64,000 nucleotides of DNA from Gephyromycinifex aptenodytis (lineage in GTDB: Bacteria; Actinomycetota; Actinomycetes; Actinomycetales; Dermatophilaceae), in NCBI RefSeq assembly GCF_012277275.1, contig NZ_CP051155.1, positions 186,001 through 250,000 of the forward strand, in the 5' to 3' direction. Numbering within the stretch: position 1 is the stretch's first letter; each line of letters opens with the position of its first letter. This document shows positions 26,022 to 34,307 of the stretch, piece by piece. A program made the translations under genes and the position numbers. The notes under the pieces are model-generated. The model was not told the origin of the DNA. It was given only the letters and a program-made list of their open reading frames with translations, and did not search any database.

Positions 26022-27239
26022 GTGGACTTCTCGCCCGACCCCACGACCGTGGCGCGCCATGAGCAACTCGCCGCTTTCATGGACGAGCACATCTACCCCA
26101 TCGAGAGCACCTACAACGAACAGCTCCAGGCCGCGCCCGAACGGTGGTCACCCCCGCCGGTCATCGAGCAGGCGAAGGCTGCCGCCCGCAGCCAGGGGCT
26201 GTGGAACCTGTTCCTGCCCGGTTCGGACGGCGCGGGCCTGACCAACCTGCAATATGCGCCGTTGTGCGAGACGCTCGGCCGCAGCCCGCACATCGCACCG
26301 GTGGCGACGAACTGCGCTGCGCCCGACACGGGCAACATGGAGGTGCTGCACATGTTCGGCACCCAGGAGCAGAAAGAGCAGTGGTTGGCGCCTCTGCTCG
26401 AGGGTCAGATTCGCTCTGCTTTCGCGATGACTGAGCCGGGGGTGGCCAGCTCGGATGCGACGAACATCGAGACCTCGATCGTGCGCGACGGCGACCACTA
26501 CGTCATCAACGGCCGTAAGTGGTTCATCTCCGGCGCGATGAACCCCCAGGCCAAGGTCCTCATCGTGATGGGTAAAACCGATCCGTCTGCGGATCGTCAC
26601 CACCAGCAGTCGATGATCCTGGTCCCGCGGGATACCCCCGGTGTGAACGTGCGTCGCGGGATGACCGTGTTCGGTTATGACGATCGGGACCACGGCGGTC
26701 ACGCCGAGATCGACTTCGTCGACGTGCGGGTCCCGGCAAGCAACCTCATCGGTCAGGAGGGCAGCGGTTTCGCTATCGCTCAGGCGCGCCTCGGCCCGGG
26801 CCGGATCCATCACTGCATGCGTCTAATCGGGATCGCCGAGCGCTCCCTGGAGCTGATGATCGATCGGGCTGCGCAACGGGTCGCTTTCGGTAAGCCACTT
26901 GCTGAGCAGGGCGTCATCCGGGAGTGGATCGCGGAGTCGCGGGTTCGCATCGAGCAGCTGCGCCTGCTCACCTTCAAAGCGGCGTGGTTGATGGACACGG
27001 TCGGCAACAAGGGTGCCCATACCGAGATCCAGGCGATCAAGATCGTTGCACCCCGAACCGTGGAGTGGATCGTCGACAAGGCGGTGCAGGTGCACGGTGC
27101 CGCCGGAATGAGCCAGGACTACCCGGTGGCGGACTGGTTCACCCAGGTGCGCACGTTGCGCTTCGCCGACGGCCCCGACGAGGTACACAAGAACGCCCTT
27201 GCCCGTCACGAGATTCGACGGAGGACCTCGAATGTCTGA
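26022..27239 (+). CDS. Acyl-CoA dehydrogenase 1
   Basis: 405 aa from the GTG behind GAAGGGA. Full-length ACAD: an N-terminal helical domain, [20 protein letters not shown] (FAD/substrate strand) near residue 138, [10 protein letters not shown], and the C-terminal [33 protein letters not shown]. This form resembles the ACAD10/11-like or FadE proteins that act as homomers. It overlaps the next dehydrogenase by 8 nt. It introduces the 2,3 double bond into an acyl-CoA, passing electrons to ETF. Confidence 0.9.
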   Translation: MDFSPDPTTVARHEQLAAFMDEHIYPIESTYNEQLQAAPERWSPPPVIEQAKAAARSQGLWNLFLPGSDGAGLTNLQYAPLCETLGRSPHIAPVATNCAAPDTGNMEVLHMFGTQEQKEQWLAPLLEGQIRSAFAMTEPGVASSDATNIETSIVRDGDHYVINGRKWFISGAMNPQAKVLIVMGKTDPSADRHHQQSMILVPRDTPGVNVRRGMTVFGYDDRDHGGHAEIDFVDVRVPASNLIGQEGSGFAIAQARLGPGRIHHCMRLIGIAERSLELMIDRAAQRVAFGKPLAEQGVIREWIAESRVRIEQLRLLTFKAAWLMDTVGNKGAHTEIQAIKIVAPRTVEWIVDKAVQVHGAAGMSQDYPVADWFTQVRTLRFADGPDEVHKNALARHEIRRRTSNV

Positions 27240-28413
27240 GCAGACGTCAGATCTACCGCAGCGGGTGCAGGACCTGCTGCGCGAGCACGACCCCGCGACC
27301 ACCGAGCCCAGTGAGTTTCTGGGGGCCCGCTTCGATGCCGGTCTGGCCTGGGTGCATTTCCCGCCCGGACTCGGTGGCCTCGCCCTGGCGCGCGGTCGAC
27401 AGCAGGAGGTCGACGACCTCCTGGCCGCAGCCGGGGCGCCGACCCCGGACTACGGGCGCAACAGCATCGGGCTCGGCATGACGGCCCCGACTTTGGTGGC
27501 GTTCGGAACCGAGCAGCTGCAGCGGCGCTTCCTGCGCCCGATCTTCACGTGCACCGAAATCTGGTGCCAGCTCTTCAGCGAGCCGGGAGCCGGGTCCGAC
27601 CTGGCGGCCGTGTCTACCAGGGCTGTTCGCGACGGCGATGACTGGGTCGTAGACGGGCAGAAGGTGTGGACCTCTGCTGCGCATAACGCCCAGTACGCGA
27701 TTCTGCTAGCGCGCACCGACACCTCGGTTCCCAAGCATGCCGGGCTCACCTACTTCGTCGTGGACATGAGCGACCCGGGCGTGCAGGTGCGTCCCCTGCG
27801 CCAGATCACCGGCGAGGCGGAGTTCAACGAGGTCTTCCTCACCGGCGTGCGCGTGCCCGATCAGCACCGGATCGGCGATGTCGGCCAGGGGTGGAAAGTC
27901 GCCACGACGACGTTGAACAACGAGCGGGTGGCGATCGGGGCGGGCAACGACCGGGAGGCTGGGCAGATCGGCAAGGTCACCCAGCGCTGGCGCCAAGAGC
28001 CTGCTGTGCGCACCCCGGGTCACCACGCCGAGCTGATGCAGTGGTGGGTCGAGACCGAGGTGACGCGCCTGGCCGGCGAACGGCTGCGTCAGCAACTCCA
28101 AGCCGGGCAGCCCGGCCCGGAGAGTTCAGCGATGAAGCTGGCCTTCGCCCACCAGGCTCAGCAGGTGAGTGGCTTTGCCCTTGAACTCGACCCTGAGGAA
28201 GGGCTGCTCTACGACGACTGGACGATGGTGCGCCCCGACAGCGCCTCTTTCCTGGGCCGCGGCCCCGGGTTTCGCTACCTGCGGGCTAAGGGCAACTCCA
28301 TCGAGGGCGGCACAAGCGAGATCATGCGCAACGTCATCGCCGAGCGGGTGCTTGGACTGCCCCCAGAACACCGCCCCGACAAGGGGATTGCCTTCAAGGA
28401 TGTGCCGAGATGA
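27232..28413 (+). CDS. Acyl-CoA dehydrogenase 2 (probable alpha subunit of a heteromeric pair)
   Basis: 393 aa from the ATG behind [32 protein letters not shown] near residue 117 and [23 protein letters not shown] near the C-terminus, the FAD-phosphate contact motif of steroid/cyclic-acyl-type FadE proteins. It overlaps the following smaller dehydrogenase by 4 nt. Adjacent larger and smaller ACAD genes in actinobacteria commonly form alpha2beta2 enzymes for bulky acyl-CoAs; this pair fits that pattern. Confidence 0.88.
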   Translation: MSEQTSDLPQRVQDLLREHDPATTEPSEFLGARFDAGLAWVHFPPGLGGLALARGRQQEVDDLLAAAGAPTPDYGRNSIGLGMTAPTLVAFGTEQLQRRFLRPIFTCTEIWCQLFSEPGAGSDLAAVSTRAVRDGDDWVVDGQKVWTSAAHNAQYAILLARTDTSVPKHAGLTYFVVDMSDPGVQVRPLRQITGEAEFNEVFLTGVRVPDQHRIGDVGQGWKVATTTLNNERVAIGAGNDREAGQIGKVTQRWRQEPAVRTPGHHAELMQWWVETEVTRLAGERLRQQLQAGQPGPESSAMKLAFAHQAQQVSGFALELDPEEGLLYDDWTMVRPDSASFLGRGPGFRYLRAKGNSIEGGTSEIMRNVIAERVLGLPPEHRPDKGIAFKDVPR

Positions 28414-29480
28414 CTGATCTTCTCTACTCCGACGTCGAAGAGTCGCTGCGGGCAAGCGTTCGCGCCACCCTTCAGCGCAGCATGAACGACGCCCTGGTGG
28501 CCCGGCTCGCCGACGAACCGGCCATGGACGTCTCGGGCATCTGGCTGACCCTGACCCAGCAGCTCGGCCTGGCCGGGTTGCTTGTGCCCGAAGCGCTGGG
28601 CGGTGCCGGGGCCGGGGCGCGGGAGGCGGCCGTCGTCCTGGAAGAGCTCGGCCGCTCGCTCGCCCCAGTCCCGTTCCTCACCAGCGCTGTCATCGCCACG
28701 ACCGCACTGCTTTCGGCGGGGGATGAGCAGTATCTGCCGCGCCTGGCCGCAGGCGAGGCGACCGCTGCGCTCGTCTTGCCGTGGACTGCCCGTTCCGGGG
28801 CGTGGACACCGGTCGAGGGCACGATCGAACCGGTCGCCGGGGTTCTGGAGGCCGATCTCTTTCTGGCTCCGGTCATGGGGCAGGGGGACGTGCTCTGCCT
28901 TCGCTGCTACCGCCGGGACGAGGTCGCGCTCGAACCGGTCATCGCCTTGGACATGAGTCGTCCGCTGGCTCGGGTGCAGCTCACCGGACCCGGAACGCAA
29001 CTCGCCTCGGGTCGTGAGGCGCAGGAGGCGGTCGATGCGGGTCTGGCTGCAGGCGCGGCGCTGCTGGCAGCCGAGCAGCTCGGTCTGGCCCAGTGGTGCC
29101 TGGAGACGGTCCTGGCCTACGTCAAGGAGCGGGTGCAGTTCGCCCGCCCTATCGGTTCCTTCCAGGCGATCAAGCACCGCCTGGCCGACCTATACCTCGT
29201 GATCGTCAACGCTCAGGCGGCATCTCGGTACGCTGCGGCGACCCTCGCCGCGGGCGACCCGGACGCTGAGGTCGCCCAGGCTGTCGCGCAATCCTGGTGC
29301 TCTGACGCCGCCGTTCGCGCCGCCGAAGAAGCCTTGCAGCTGCACGGCGGTATCGGAATGACCTGGGAGCACCCGATCCATCTGCGGCTCAAGCGAGCCA
29401 AGGCCGATCAACTGGCGCTTGGGACCCCGGATCGACACCGAAGCGACCTTGCCGATCTCGTGGAGCTACCTGCGAGCTGA
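28410..29480 (+). CDS. Acyl-CoA dehydrogenase 3 (probable beta subunit of a heteromeric pair)
   Basis: 356 aa, short for the family. The middle domain is poorly conserved (residues 110-200), but the C-terminus has [19 protein letters not shown] near residue 250 and [22 protein letters not shown] near residue 315. The Glu in TWEHP sits where the catalytic base lies in related heteromeric dehydrogenases. The start overlaps the preceding gene (ATGA). It probably completes the active site of the 393-aa partner. Confidence 0.87.
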   Translation: MTDLLYSDVEESLRASVRATLQRSMNDALVARLADEPAMDVSGIWLTLTQQLGLAGLLVPEALGGAGAGAREAAVVLEELGRSLAPVPFLTSAVIATTALLSAGDEQYLPRLAAGEATAALVLPWTARSGAWTPVEGTIEPVAGVLEADLFLAPVMGQGDVLCLRCYRRDEVALEPVIALDMSRPLARVQLTGPGTQLASGREAQEAVDAGLAAGAALLAAEQLGLAQWCLETVLAYVKERVQFARPIGSFQAIKHRLADLYLVIVNAQAASRYAAATLAAGDPDAEVAQAVAQSWCSDAAVRAAEEALQLHGGIGMTWEHPIHLRLKRAKADQLALGTPDRHRSDLADLVELPAS

Positions 29481-29527
29481 GCTCTTCCCGACCTGTCCCG
29501 CATTTCTTGCACCTGCCAGGAGTCTTC

Positions 29528-30724
29528 ATGCGTCAAGCCGTTATCGTGTCCACCGCGCGCACACCCATCGGGCGTGCCTACCGCGGGGCGTTCAACGACA
29601 CCCAAGCCCAAGAACTCATCGGGCACGCCGTTGCGCACGCAGTAGAGCGCGCCGGGGTCGAGGGTGAACGAGTTCAGGACGTCGTCATCGGCGCTGCCCT
29701 GCAACAGGGATCGACCTCGATGAATATCGGTCGCCAAGCCGCGCTCCGGGCCGGGCTGCCTACCTCGGTGGCCGGCATGTCCGTCGACCGCCAGTGCGCC
29801 AGCGGGCTGATGGCGATCGCGATCGCAGCCAGGCAGGTGGTTGCAGACGGGATGGACGTCGTCGTCGGTGGCGGCGTCGAGTCTGTCTCGCTGGTGCAGA
29901 ACGAGCATCTCAACACCTATCGTGCTCAGGACCCATGGCTGGTCGAGCAGATCCCGGCCACGTACATGCCGATGCTGGAGACCGCAGAGGTGGTGGCGCA
30001 GCGGTACGGCATCTCACGGGAGGCTCAAGACGAGTACGCCTTGGAGTCCCAACGACGCACGGCTGCCGCACAACAGGCGGGTGCTTTCGATGATGAGATC
30101 GTGCCGCTTCGCTCCACCATGCTCACCAAAGACCGAGCTACCGGGCAGATCGGCTCCCAGGAGGTGACGCTGGCGCGGGACGAGGGCAACCGTCCGGGGA
30201 CGACGATCGAGGACTTGGCAAAGCTCAACCCGGTGTTGGCCAAAGATGGCTCCGCAGACCTCACAATCACGGCGGGTAACGCTTCGCAGTTATCTGACGG
30301 CGCCTCGGCGATGGTCCTGATGGAGGCCCAGGAGGCATCCCGTCGTGGTCTTACGCCGCTGGGCATCTTCCACGGCATGGCTGTCGCGGGCTGTGAGCCT
30401 GAGGAGATGGGGATCGGCCCGATCTTCGCGGTTCCCAAGCTGCTAGCTCAACACGGGCTCACCGTCGATGACATCGACCTATGGGAGCTCAACGAGGCGT
30501 TCGCGGTGCAAGCGCTCTACTGCCGTGACCGGCTCGGCATCGACCCCGGCCGGTACAACGTCAGCGGTGGTGCCATCGCCATCGGGCATCCCTACGGCAT
30601 GAGTGGTGCCCGGATGGCCGGACATCTGCTCATCGAGGGCCGGCGTCGAGGCGCTCGCTATGGCGTCGTGACCATGTGTGTCGGTGGCGGCATGGGAGCA
30701 GCGGGCCTGTTCGAAATTCTCTGA
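29528..30724 (+). CDS. Acetyl-CoA acyltransferase (thiolase)
   Basis: 398 aa from the ATG behind CCAGGAGT. The three catalytic blocks are present: nucleophile Cys90 ([10 protein letters not shown]), His354 ([14 protein letters not shown]) and Cys384 ([12 protein letters not shown]). It cleaves 3-ketoacyl-CoA with CoA to release acetyl-CoA or propionyl-CoA. Last gene of the SDR-ligase-dehydrogenase run, 47 bp after the third dehydrogenase, and closed by a strong hairpin. Confidence 0.94.
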   Translation: MRQAVIVSTARTPIGRAYRGAFNDTQAQELIGHAVAHAVERAGVEGERVQDVVIGAALQQGSTSMNIGRQAALRAGLPTSVAGMSVDRQCASGLMAIAIAARQVVADGMDVVVGGGVESVSLVQNEHLNTYRAQDPWLVEQIPATYMPMLETAEVVAQRYGISREAQDEYALESQRRTAAAQQAGAFDDEIVPLRSTMLTKDRATGQIGSQEVTLARDEGNRPGTTIEDLAKLNPVLAKDGSADLTITAGNASQLSDGASAMVLMEAQEASRRGLTPLGIFHGMAVAGCEPEEMGIGPIFAVPKLLAQHGLTVDDIDLWELNEAFAVQALYCRDRLGIDPGRYNVSGGAIAIGHPYGMSGARMAGHLLIEGRRRGARYGVVTMCVGGGMGAAGLFEIL

Positions 30725-30781
30725 CGTTTTTCGGATCTGCCACCTGCCCGCCGCGGGGTGCGGTCCACCGGACTGGGCACA

Positions 30782-30828
30782 GATGAGTTCGGCCCGCCGC
30801 AGAAGGTCTGCGGCGGGCCGAACTCATC
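30782..30828. terminator. Bidirectional terminator: perfect 22-bp inverted repeat
   Basis: Arms 30782-30803 and 30807-30828 are perfectly complementary with a 3-nt AGG loop. It stands between the converging thiolase (stop 30724) and ABC substrate-binding (stop 30838) genes. Very stable, no T-run. Confidence 0.85.
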
Positions 30829-30837
30829 AGCAAGCGG

Positions 30838-31749
30838 TCAGTCGAGTGAGGTCACGAAGTCGGGGTACTCCTTGAGCCATTCTTCGACGCCCTTGGCCGG
30901 GTCGTCCTTGTTCTCCTGCAGGACCAGGTTCTCCAAGGAACCGAGTTCCTTGTCGTCCATCGTGAACTTCTTCAGCATGGCATCCACTTCCGGGTAGTCC
31001 TTGCCGAAGCCCTCCCGGCCCAGAGCCTTGATCTGCTCCGCCTCACCCATGGCGCCCTCAGGGTCCTCGAGGTCGCGGATCGGGAACTTGTCGTAGGCCC
31101 AGTGCGGACGCCACAGGGTGACCACGATGGGCTCCTTGGCGTCGGTGGCCTTCTTCAGCTCGGCGAGCATCGCCGCGGTGGAGGACGTCACGAGCTGGTA
31201 CTCACCGTCGAGCCCGTACTTCGGCATCGCTGCGTCCTTGGTGACCCGGGTCAATCCGGCGCCCGGCTCGATGCCGATGATGCGGCCCTTGAAGGTGTTG
31301 CCCTTGCCCTTCAGGTCGGCGATCGACTTGACGTCGGTCATGTACTCGGGCACAGCGATGGTGAGCTTGGCGTTGTCATACCAGGTCTGCACGTCTTCGA
31401 TCTTGTCGCCGTACTTCTTCCAATAGTCCTCGTGGGTTACCGGCAGCCAACCGTCGAGGTACAGGTCGATGTCGCCTTGGGCCAACCCGACGAAGGTAGG
31501 CGCGACGTCCAGCTGCTTGGTGGTGACGGTGTAACCCTTATCGGTCAGCACCCGCTCCCACAGGTGGGTGACGGCGATGTCCTCATCCCAGGGGATGTAC
31601 CCGATGGTGATCTCTTTCTTCTGCCCGGCGCCGGCCGATCCTTGGCCGTCGCCGGCGGGTGCCTCGGACGCGCCGCCGCCGCAGGCGCTGAGCCCGAGGA
31701 CGGTGAGGGTGAGCCCCGCAGTGATGGTTGTCATGCGTCGCAATGCCAT
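30838..31749 (-). CDS. proX: Glycine betaine/proline-type ABC transporter substrate-binding lipoprotein
   Basis: 303 aa. Lipoprotein signal peptide with lipobox LSAC (cleavage before Cys near residue 23) and a GGG/Ala-rich linker. Mature OpuAC-type domain: ITIGYIPWDEDIAVTHLWERVL, DLYLDGWLPVTHEDYWKKYGDKI and IVVTLWRPHWAYDKFP. Trp-rich segments of this kind form the aromatic cage for quaternary amines. It is the last gene of the ATPase-permease-binding protein operon and probably serves osmoprotectant uptake; choline, betaine and proline betaine cannot be told apart. Confidence 0.93.
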   Translation of the reverse strand: MALRRMTTITAGLTLTVLGLSACGGGASEAPAGDGQGSAGAGQKKEITIGYIPWDEDIAVTHLWERVLTDKGYTVTTKQLDVAPTFVGLAQGDIDLYLDGWLPVTHEDYWKKYGDKIEDVQTWYDNAKLTIAVPEYMTDVKSIADLKGKGNTFKGRIIGIEPGAGLTRVTKDAAMPKYGLDGEYQLVTSSTAAMLAELKKATDAKEPIVVTLWRPHWAYDKFPIRDLEDPEGAMGEAEQIKALGREGFGKDYPEVDAMLKKFTMDDKELGSLENLVLQENKDDPAKGVEEWLKEYPDFVTSLD

Positions 31750-31784
31750 TTTCGTCTCCTAAAGGGTGACGGATAGTGAACGTT

Positions 31785-32660
31785 TTAGTTCGTGCTGGCT
31801 TTTCTGCTGCTGGAACCGACCGCGCCGGTTAGGCGGTCGAGGTAGATAGCGATGATGACCACGGCGAGTCCTGCCTCGAAGCCGAGGGCCATGTCCAGAC
31901 GGGTGATCGATTCGAAGACCGCCCCGCCGAGCCCACCCGCGCCGACCATGCCGGCGATGACCACCATCGAGAGCGCAAGCATGATGACCTGGTTGACGCC
32001 GGCCATGATGCTGCGCAACGCCAGCGGGATCTGGATTCCGCCGAGCACCGCCCGGGGCGTCGCCCCGAAGGCGTAACCAGCCTCGACGAGTTCGGGGTCC
32101 ACGCCGCGAATACCGAGTTCGGTGAGTCGAACTCCCGGCGGCATCGAAAAGATGACCGTGGCAATGATGCCGGGGACGACCCCGACGCTGAAGAACGTGA
32201 CAGCCGGGATGAGATAGACGAAGGCTGGCATCGTCTGCATGAAGTCCAAGATCGGGGTGATGATCCGGGAGGCCATATCGCTGCGGGCGGCCAGGACGCC
32301 GAGCGGGATCGCGATGACGATGGCGATAACGCTCGCGACCAGGATGAGCGCCAGTGAACTCATCGTGTTGGGCCACTGGTGCATGCTCACGATCAGCGTG
32401 AGCGCCAGCACCGAGAAGAGCGCGAACCGCCATCCACGCGCGGCGAACGCGAAGAGGGCGAGGATGGCGACGGTCACCAGGGCTGGTGGCCAGGTCAGGA
32501 CATCCAATAGCACGGTCACAGCCGCCTGCACGAGGTGCTGGATGCTGTCGAAGAATCCCTGAGCGTTGTTGGTCAGCCAGGTGACGCCCCGGTCGAAGAC
32601 ATCCCCGATGGGGATGCGCGGGACCTCGAAGGCCTCCGAAGGTGTCGTCTCAGCCAGCAT
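31785..32660 (-). CDS. proW: Glycine betaine/proline-type ABC transporter permease
   Basis: 291 aa. Several membrane helices from residue 40 on, and a BPD-type permease loop EAGYAFGATPRAVLGGIQIPLALRS near residue 200. FMQTMPAFVYLIPAVTFFSVG near residue 155 is highly typical of ProW/OpuAB. It starts inside the end of the ATPase gene (11-bp overlap) and precedes the binding protein by 35 bp. Confidence 0.93.
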   Translation of the reverse strand: MLAETTPSEAFEVPRIPIGDVFDRGVTWLTNNAQGFFDSIQHLVQAAVTVLLDVLTWPPALVTVAILALFAFAARGWRFALFSVLALTLIVSMHQWPNTMSSLALILVASVIAIVIAIPLGVLAARSDMASRIITPILDFMQTMPAFVYLIPAVTFFSVGVVPGIIATVIFSMPPGVRLTELGIRGVDPELVEAGYAFGATPRAVLGGIQIPLALRSIMAGVNQVIMLALSMVVIAGMVGAGGLGGAVFESITRLDMALGFEAGLAVVIIAIYLDRLTGAVGSSSRKASTN

Positions 32661-33948
32661 CTTCGGCTCCTTCCGAGAAGTTCACGGCGCTCGCGCCGCC
32701 ATTGGATCGGGGCAGCCCCGGTGCGGCGATGGTGCCGGTCGCGCTCTCCGGTGGTGTCTGCAGCTCCTGCGGCGCAGGGTCGGGGCTCAACGCGTTGAGC
32801 AGCGTCACCTTGGGAACCACGCCCACCAGGTGATTTTCCGCGTCCACTACGGCGACCGGCAGCAGCGCTCGCGCCGAGAAAGCGGTGACATCAGCCAACG
32901 GGGCGTCTGAGCGCACCGTCACCGACTGACGCAGAATGCCCGTCACGTGGTTCTCGCCGCGTTCGACCGCGGCCGCCACATCGGCCTCCTCGACCTGCCC
33001 CAGGAGAGTGCGGTCGCGGTTGAGCACATACAAGATCCCGATCTGGTGTTCGCGCATGATCCGGTGCGCGGCCCGCGGGCCCATGTCGGCGCCCAAGACA
33101 GCCACCGGCGGCTCCATCACCGAGCCGGCGAGGATGACCCGCGAACGGTCCACATCCGCCACGAAGCGCGCAACGTAGTCGTTGGCGGGGTCGGTGAGGA
33201 TCTCTTCAGTGGTCCCGACTTGTTCGATCCGGCCATCGCGCATCATGGCGATCCGATCACCGAGACGCATCGCCTCGTTGAGGTCGTGGGTGATGAACAG
33301 GATCGTTTTGCCGAGCCGGTGTTGCAGGTCGACGAGCTGGTCCTGCATCTCTCGGCGGATCAGCGGGTCCAGGGCGCTGAAGGCCTCATCCATGAGAAGG
33401 ATGTCAGTCTCCGCGGCCAGCGCGCGGGCCAGCCCGACGCGCTGCTGCATCCCACCCGAGAGCTGCTTGGGGTACCTGTCTTCCCAACCGGCCAAGCCGC
33501 ACAACTCCAGGGCGGTGCGCGCCTTGTCGGCGCGATCCGAACGATTCATGCCCCGGGTGGCCAGGCCGTAGGCGGCGTTCTCCAAGACGGTGCGGTGCGG
33601 AAAGAGCGCGAAGTGTTGAAACACCATGCTGACGCTGTCGCGTCGCAACTCACGAAGCCGCGCCCCTGAGATGCCACTGACCTCGACGTCGTTGACCACG
33701 ACGGAGCCCGATGTTGCCGGGAGCAGGCCGTTGACCATGCGGATGAGGGTGGACTTTCCCGAACCGGAGAGCCCCATAACGACGAAGATCTCGCCGCGTT
33801 CGACGGCCAGATTGGCGTCGATCACCGCGGCTGTGATGCCGTCGGCGGCGAGATCTGCTCGGGATTCACCGGCGCGTAGGCGATCCGGTGCCCCCTTAGC
33901 TCGGGGGCCGAAGGCTTTGTACGCGTGCGAGAGGGTGATTACTGACAA
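32650..33948 (-). CDS. proV: Glycine betaine/proline-type ABC transporter ATPase with CBS domains
   Basis: About 432 aa if TTG 33948 behind AAAGGAG is the start; the open frame runs further up but lacks homology there. Walker A GLSGSGKST, signature LSGGMQQRVGLARAL, Walker B ILLMDEAFSALD, then THDLNEAMRLGDRIAMMRDG. The ~150-residue C-terminal region contains two CBS modules (ILYVLNRDRTLLGQVEE; LPVAVVDAENHLVGVV), which in OpuA sense ionic strength or cyclic di-AMP. First gene of the operon. The start codon is the least certain part. Confidence 0.9.
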   Translation of the reverse strand: MSVITLSHAYKAFGPRAKGAPDRLRAGESRADLAADGITAAVIDANLAVERGEIFVVMGLSGSGKSTLIRMVNGLLPATSGSVVVNDVEVSGISGARLRELRRDSVSMVFQHFALFPHRTVLENAAYGLATRGMNRSDRADKARTALELCGLAGWEDRYPKQLSGGMQQRVGLARALAAETDILLMDEAFSALDPLIRREMQDQLVDLQHRLGKTILFITHDLNEAMRLGDRIAMMRDGRIEQVGTTEEILTDPANDYVARFVADVDRSRVILAGSVMEPPVAVLGADMGPRAAHRIMREHQIGILYVLNRDRTLLGQVEEADVAAAVERGENHVTGILRQSVTVRSDAPLADVTAFSARALLPVAVVDAENHLVGVVPKVTLLNALSPDPAPQELQTPPESATGTIAAPGLPRSNGGASAVNFSEGAEDAG

Positions 33949-34307
33949 CCAGTAACAACTCCTTTGATCACGGCATGACGGGTCCAGAACGGAGCGCATA
34001 CCTCGGGCTGGTTTCTCTCGAGACAAGCACGGACCCCTGCGCATCCGCAAAGATCACAAGTGGGACACAGTCTGTTTCGCAGCGCGCGACTTCAGTGGAA
34101 AGTGCTGGTCAAGAGCGCGTTTCGCGTCTTCTCGCAGTGCGAGGTCAACGGATTTGACAAGGACCCAATGTGACATGTGTCACTTTTTACGCGCCCGTGA
34201 CTACACCCGGTAGCAGCCGAGGACCGACTCCTCGTGCTCGCGCAACCCAGCACGCTGAGCATCCCAGCAGACCCATTCGCGGCCGAGTCTCCGGGGGCCG
34301 GGACTGC
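33949..34307. other. Intergenic region between ABC-importer operon and parC
   Basis: 359 bp without a convincing gene. It should hold the importer promoter. Near the parC end lies the GTGACA/TGTCAC hairpin at 34170-34188. Confidence 0.5.
34170..34188 (+). promoter_or_regulatory. GTGACA-TG-TGTCAC inverted repeat followed by T5
   Basis: A perfect 6-bp inverted repeat with a 2-nt centre, then TTTTT. A 14-bp palindrome of this kind could be an operator for the importer, 222 bp from its start. As an RNA hairpin it would be short, with a loop too tight for a good terminator. Confidence 0.3.

Noticed and set aside
33949-34150. Riboswitch or small RNA in the gap upstream of the osmoprotectant importer
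   Set aside because: No paired-element pattern or known motif could be traced by eye beyond the short hairpin near 34170.
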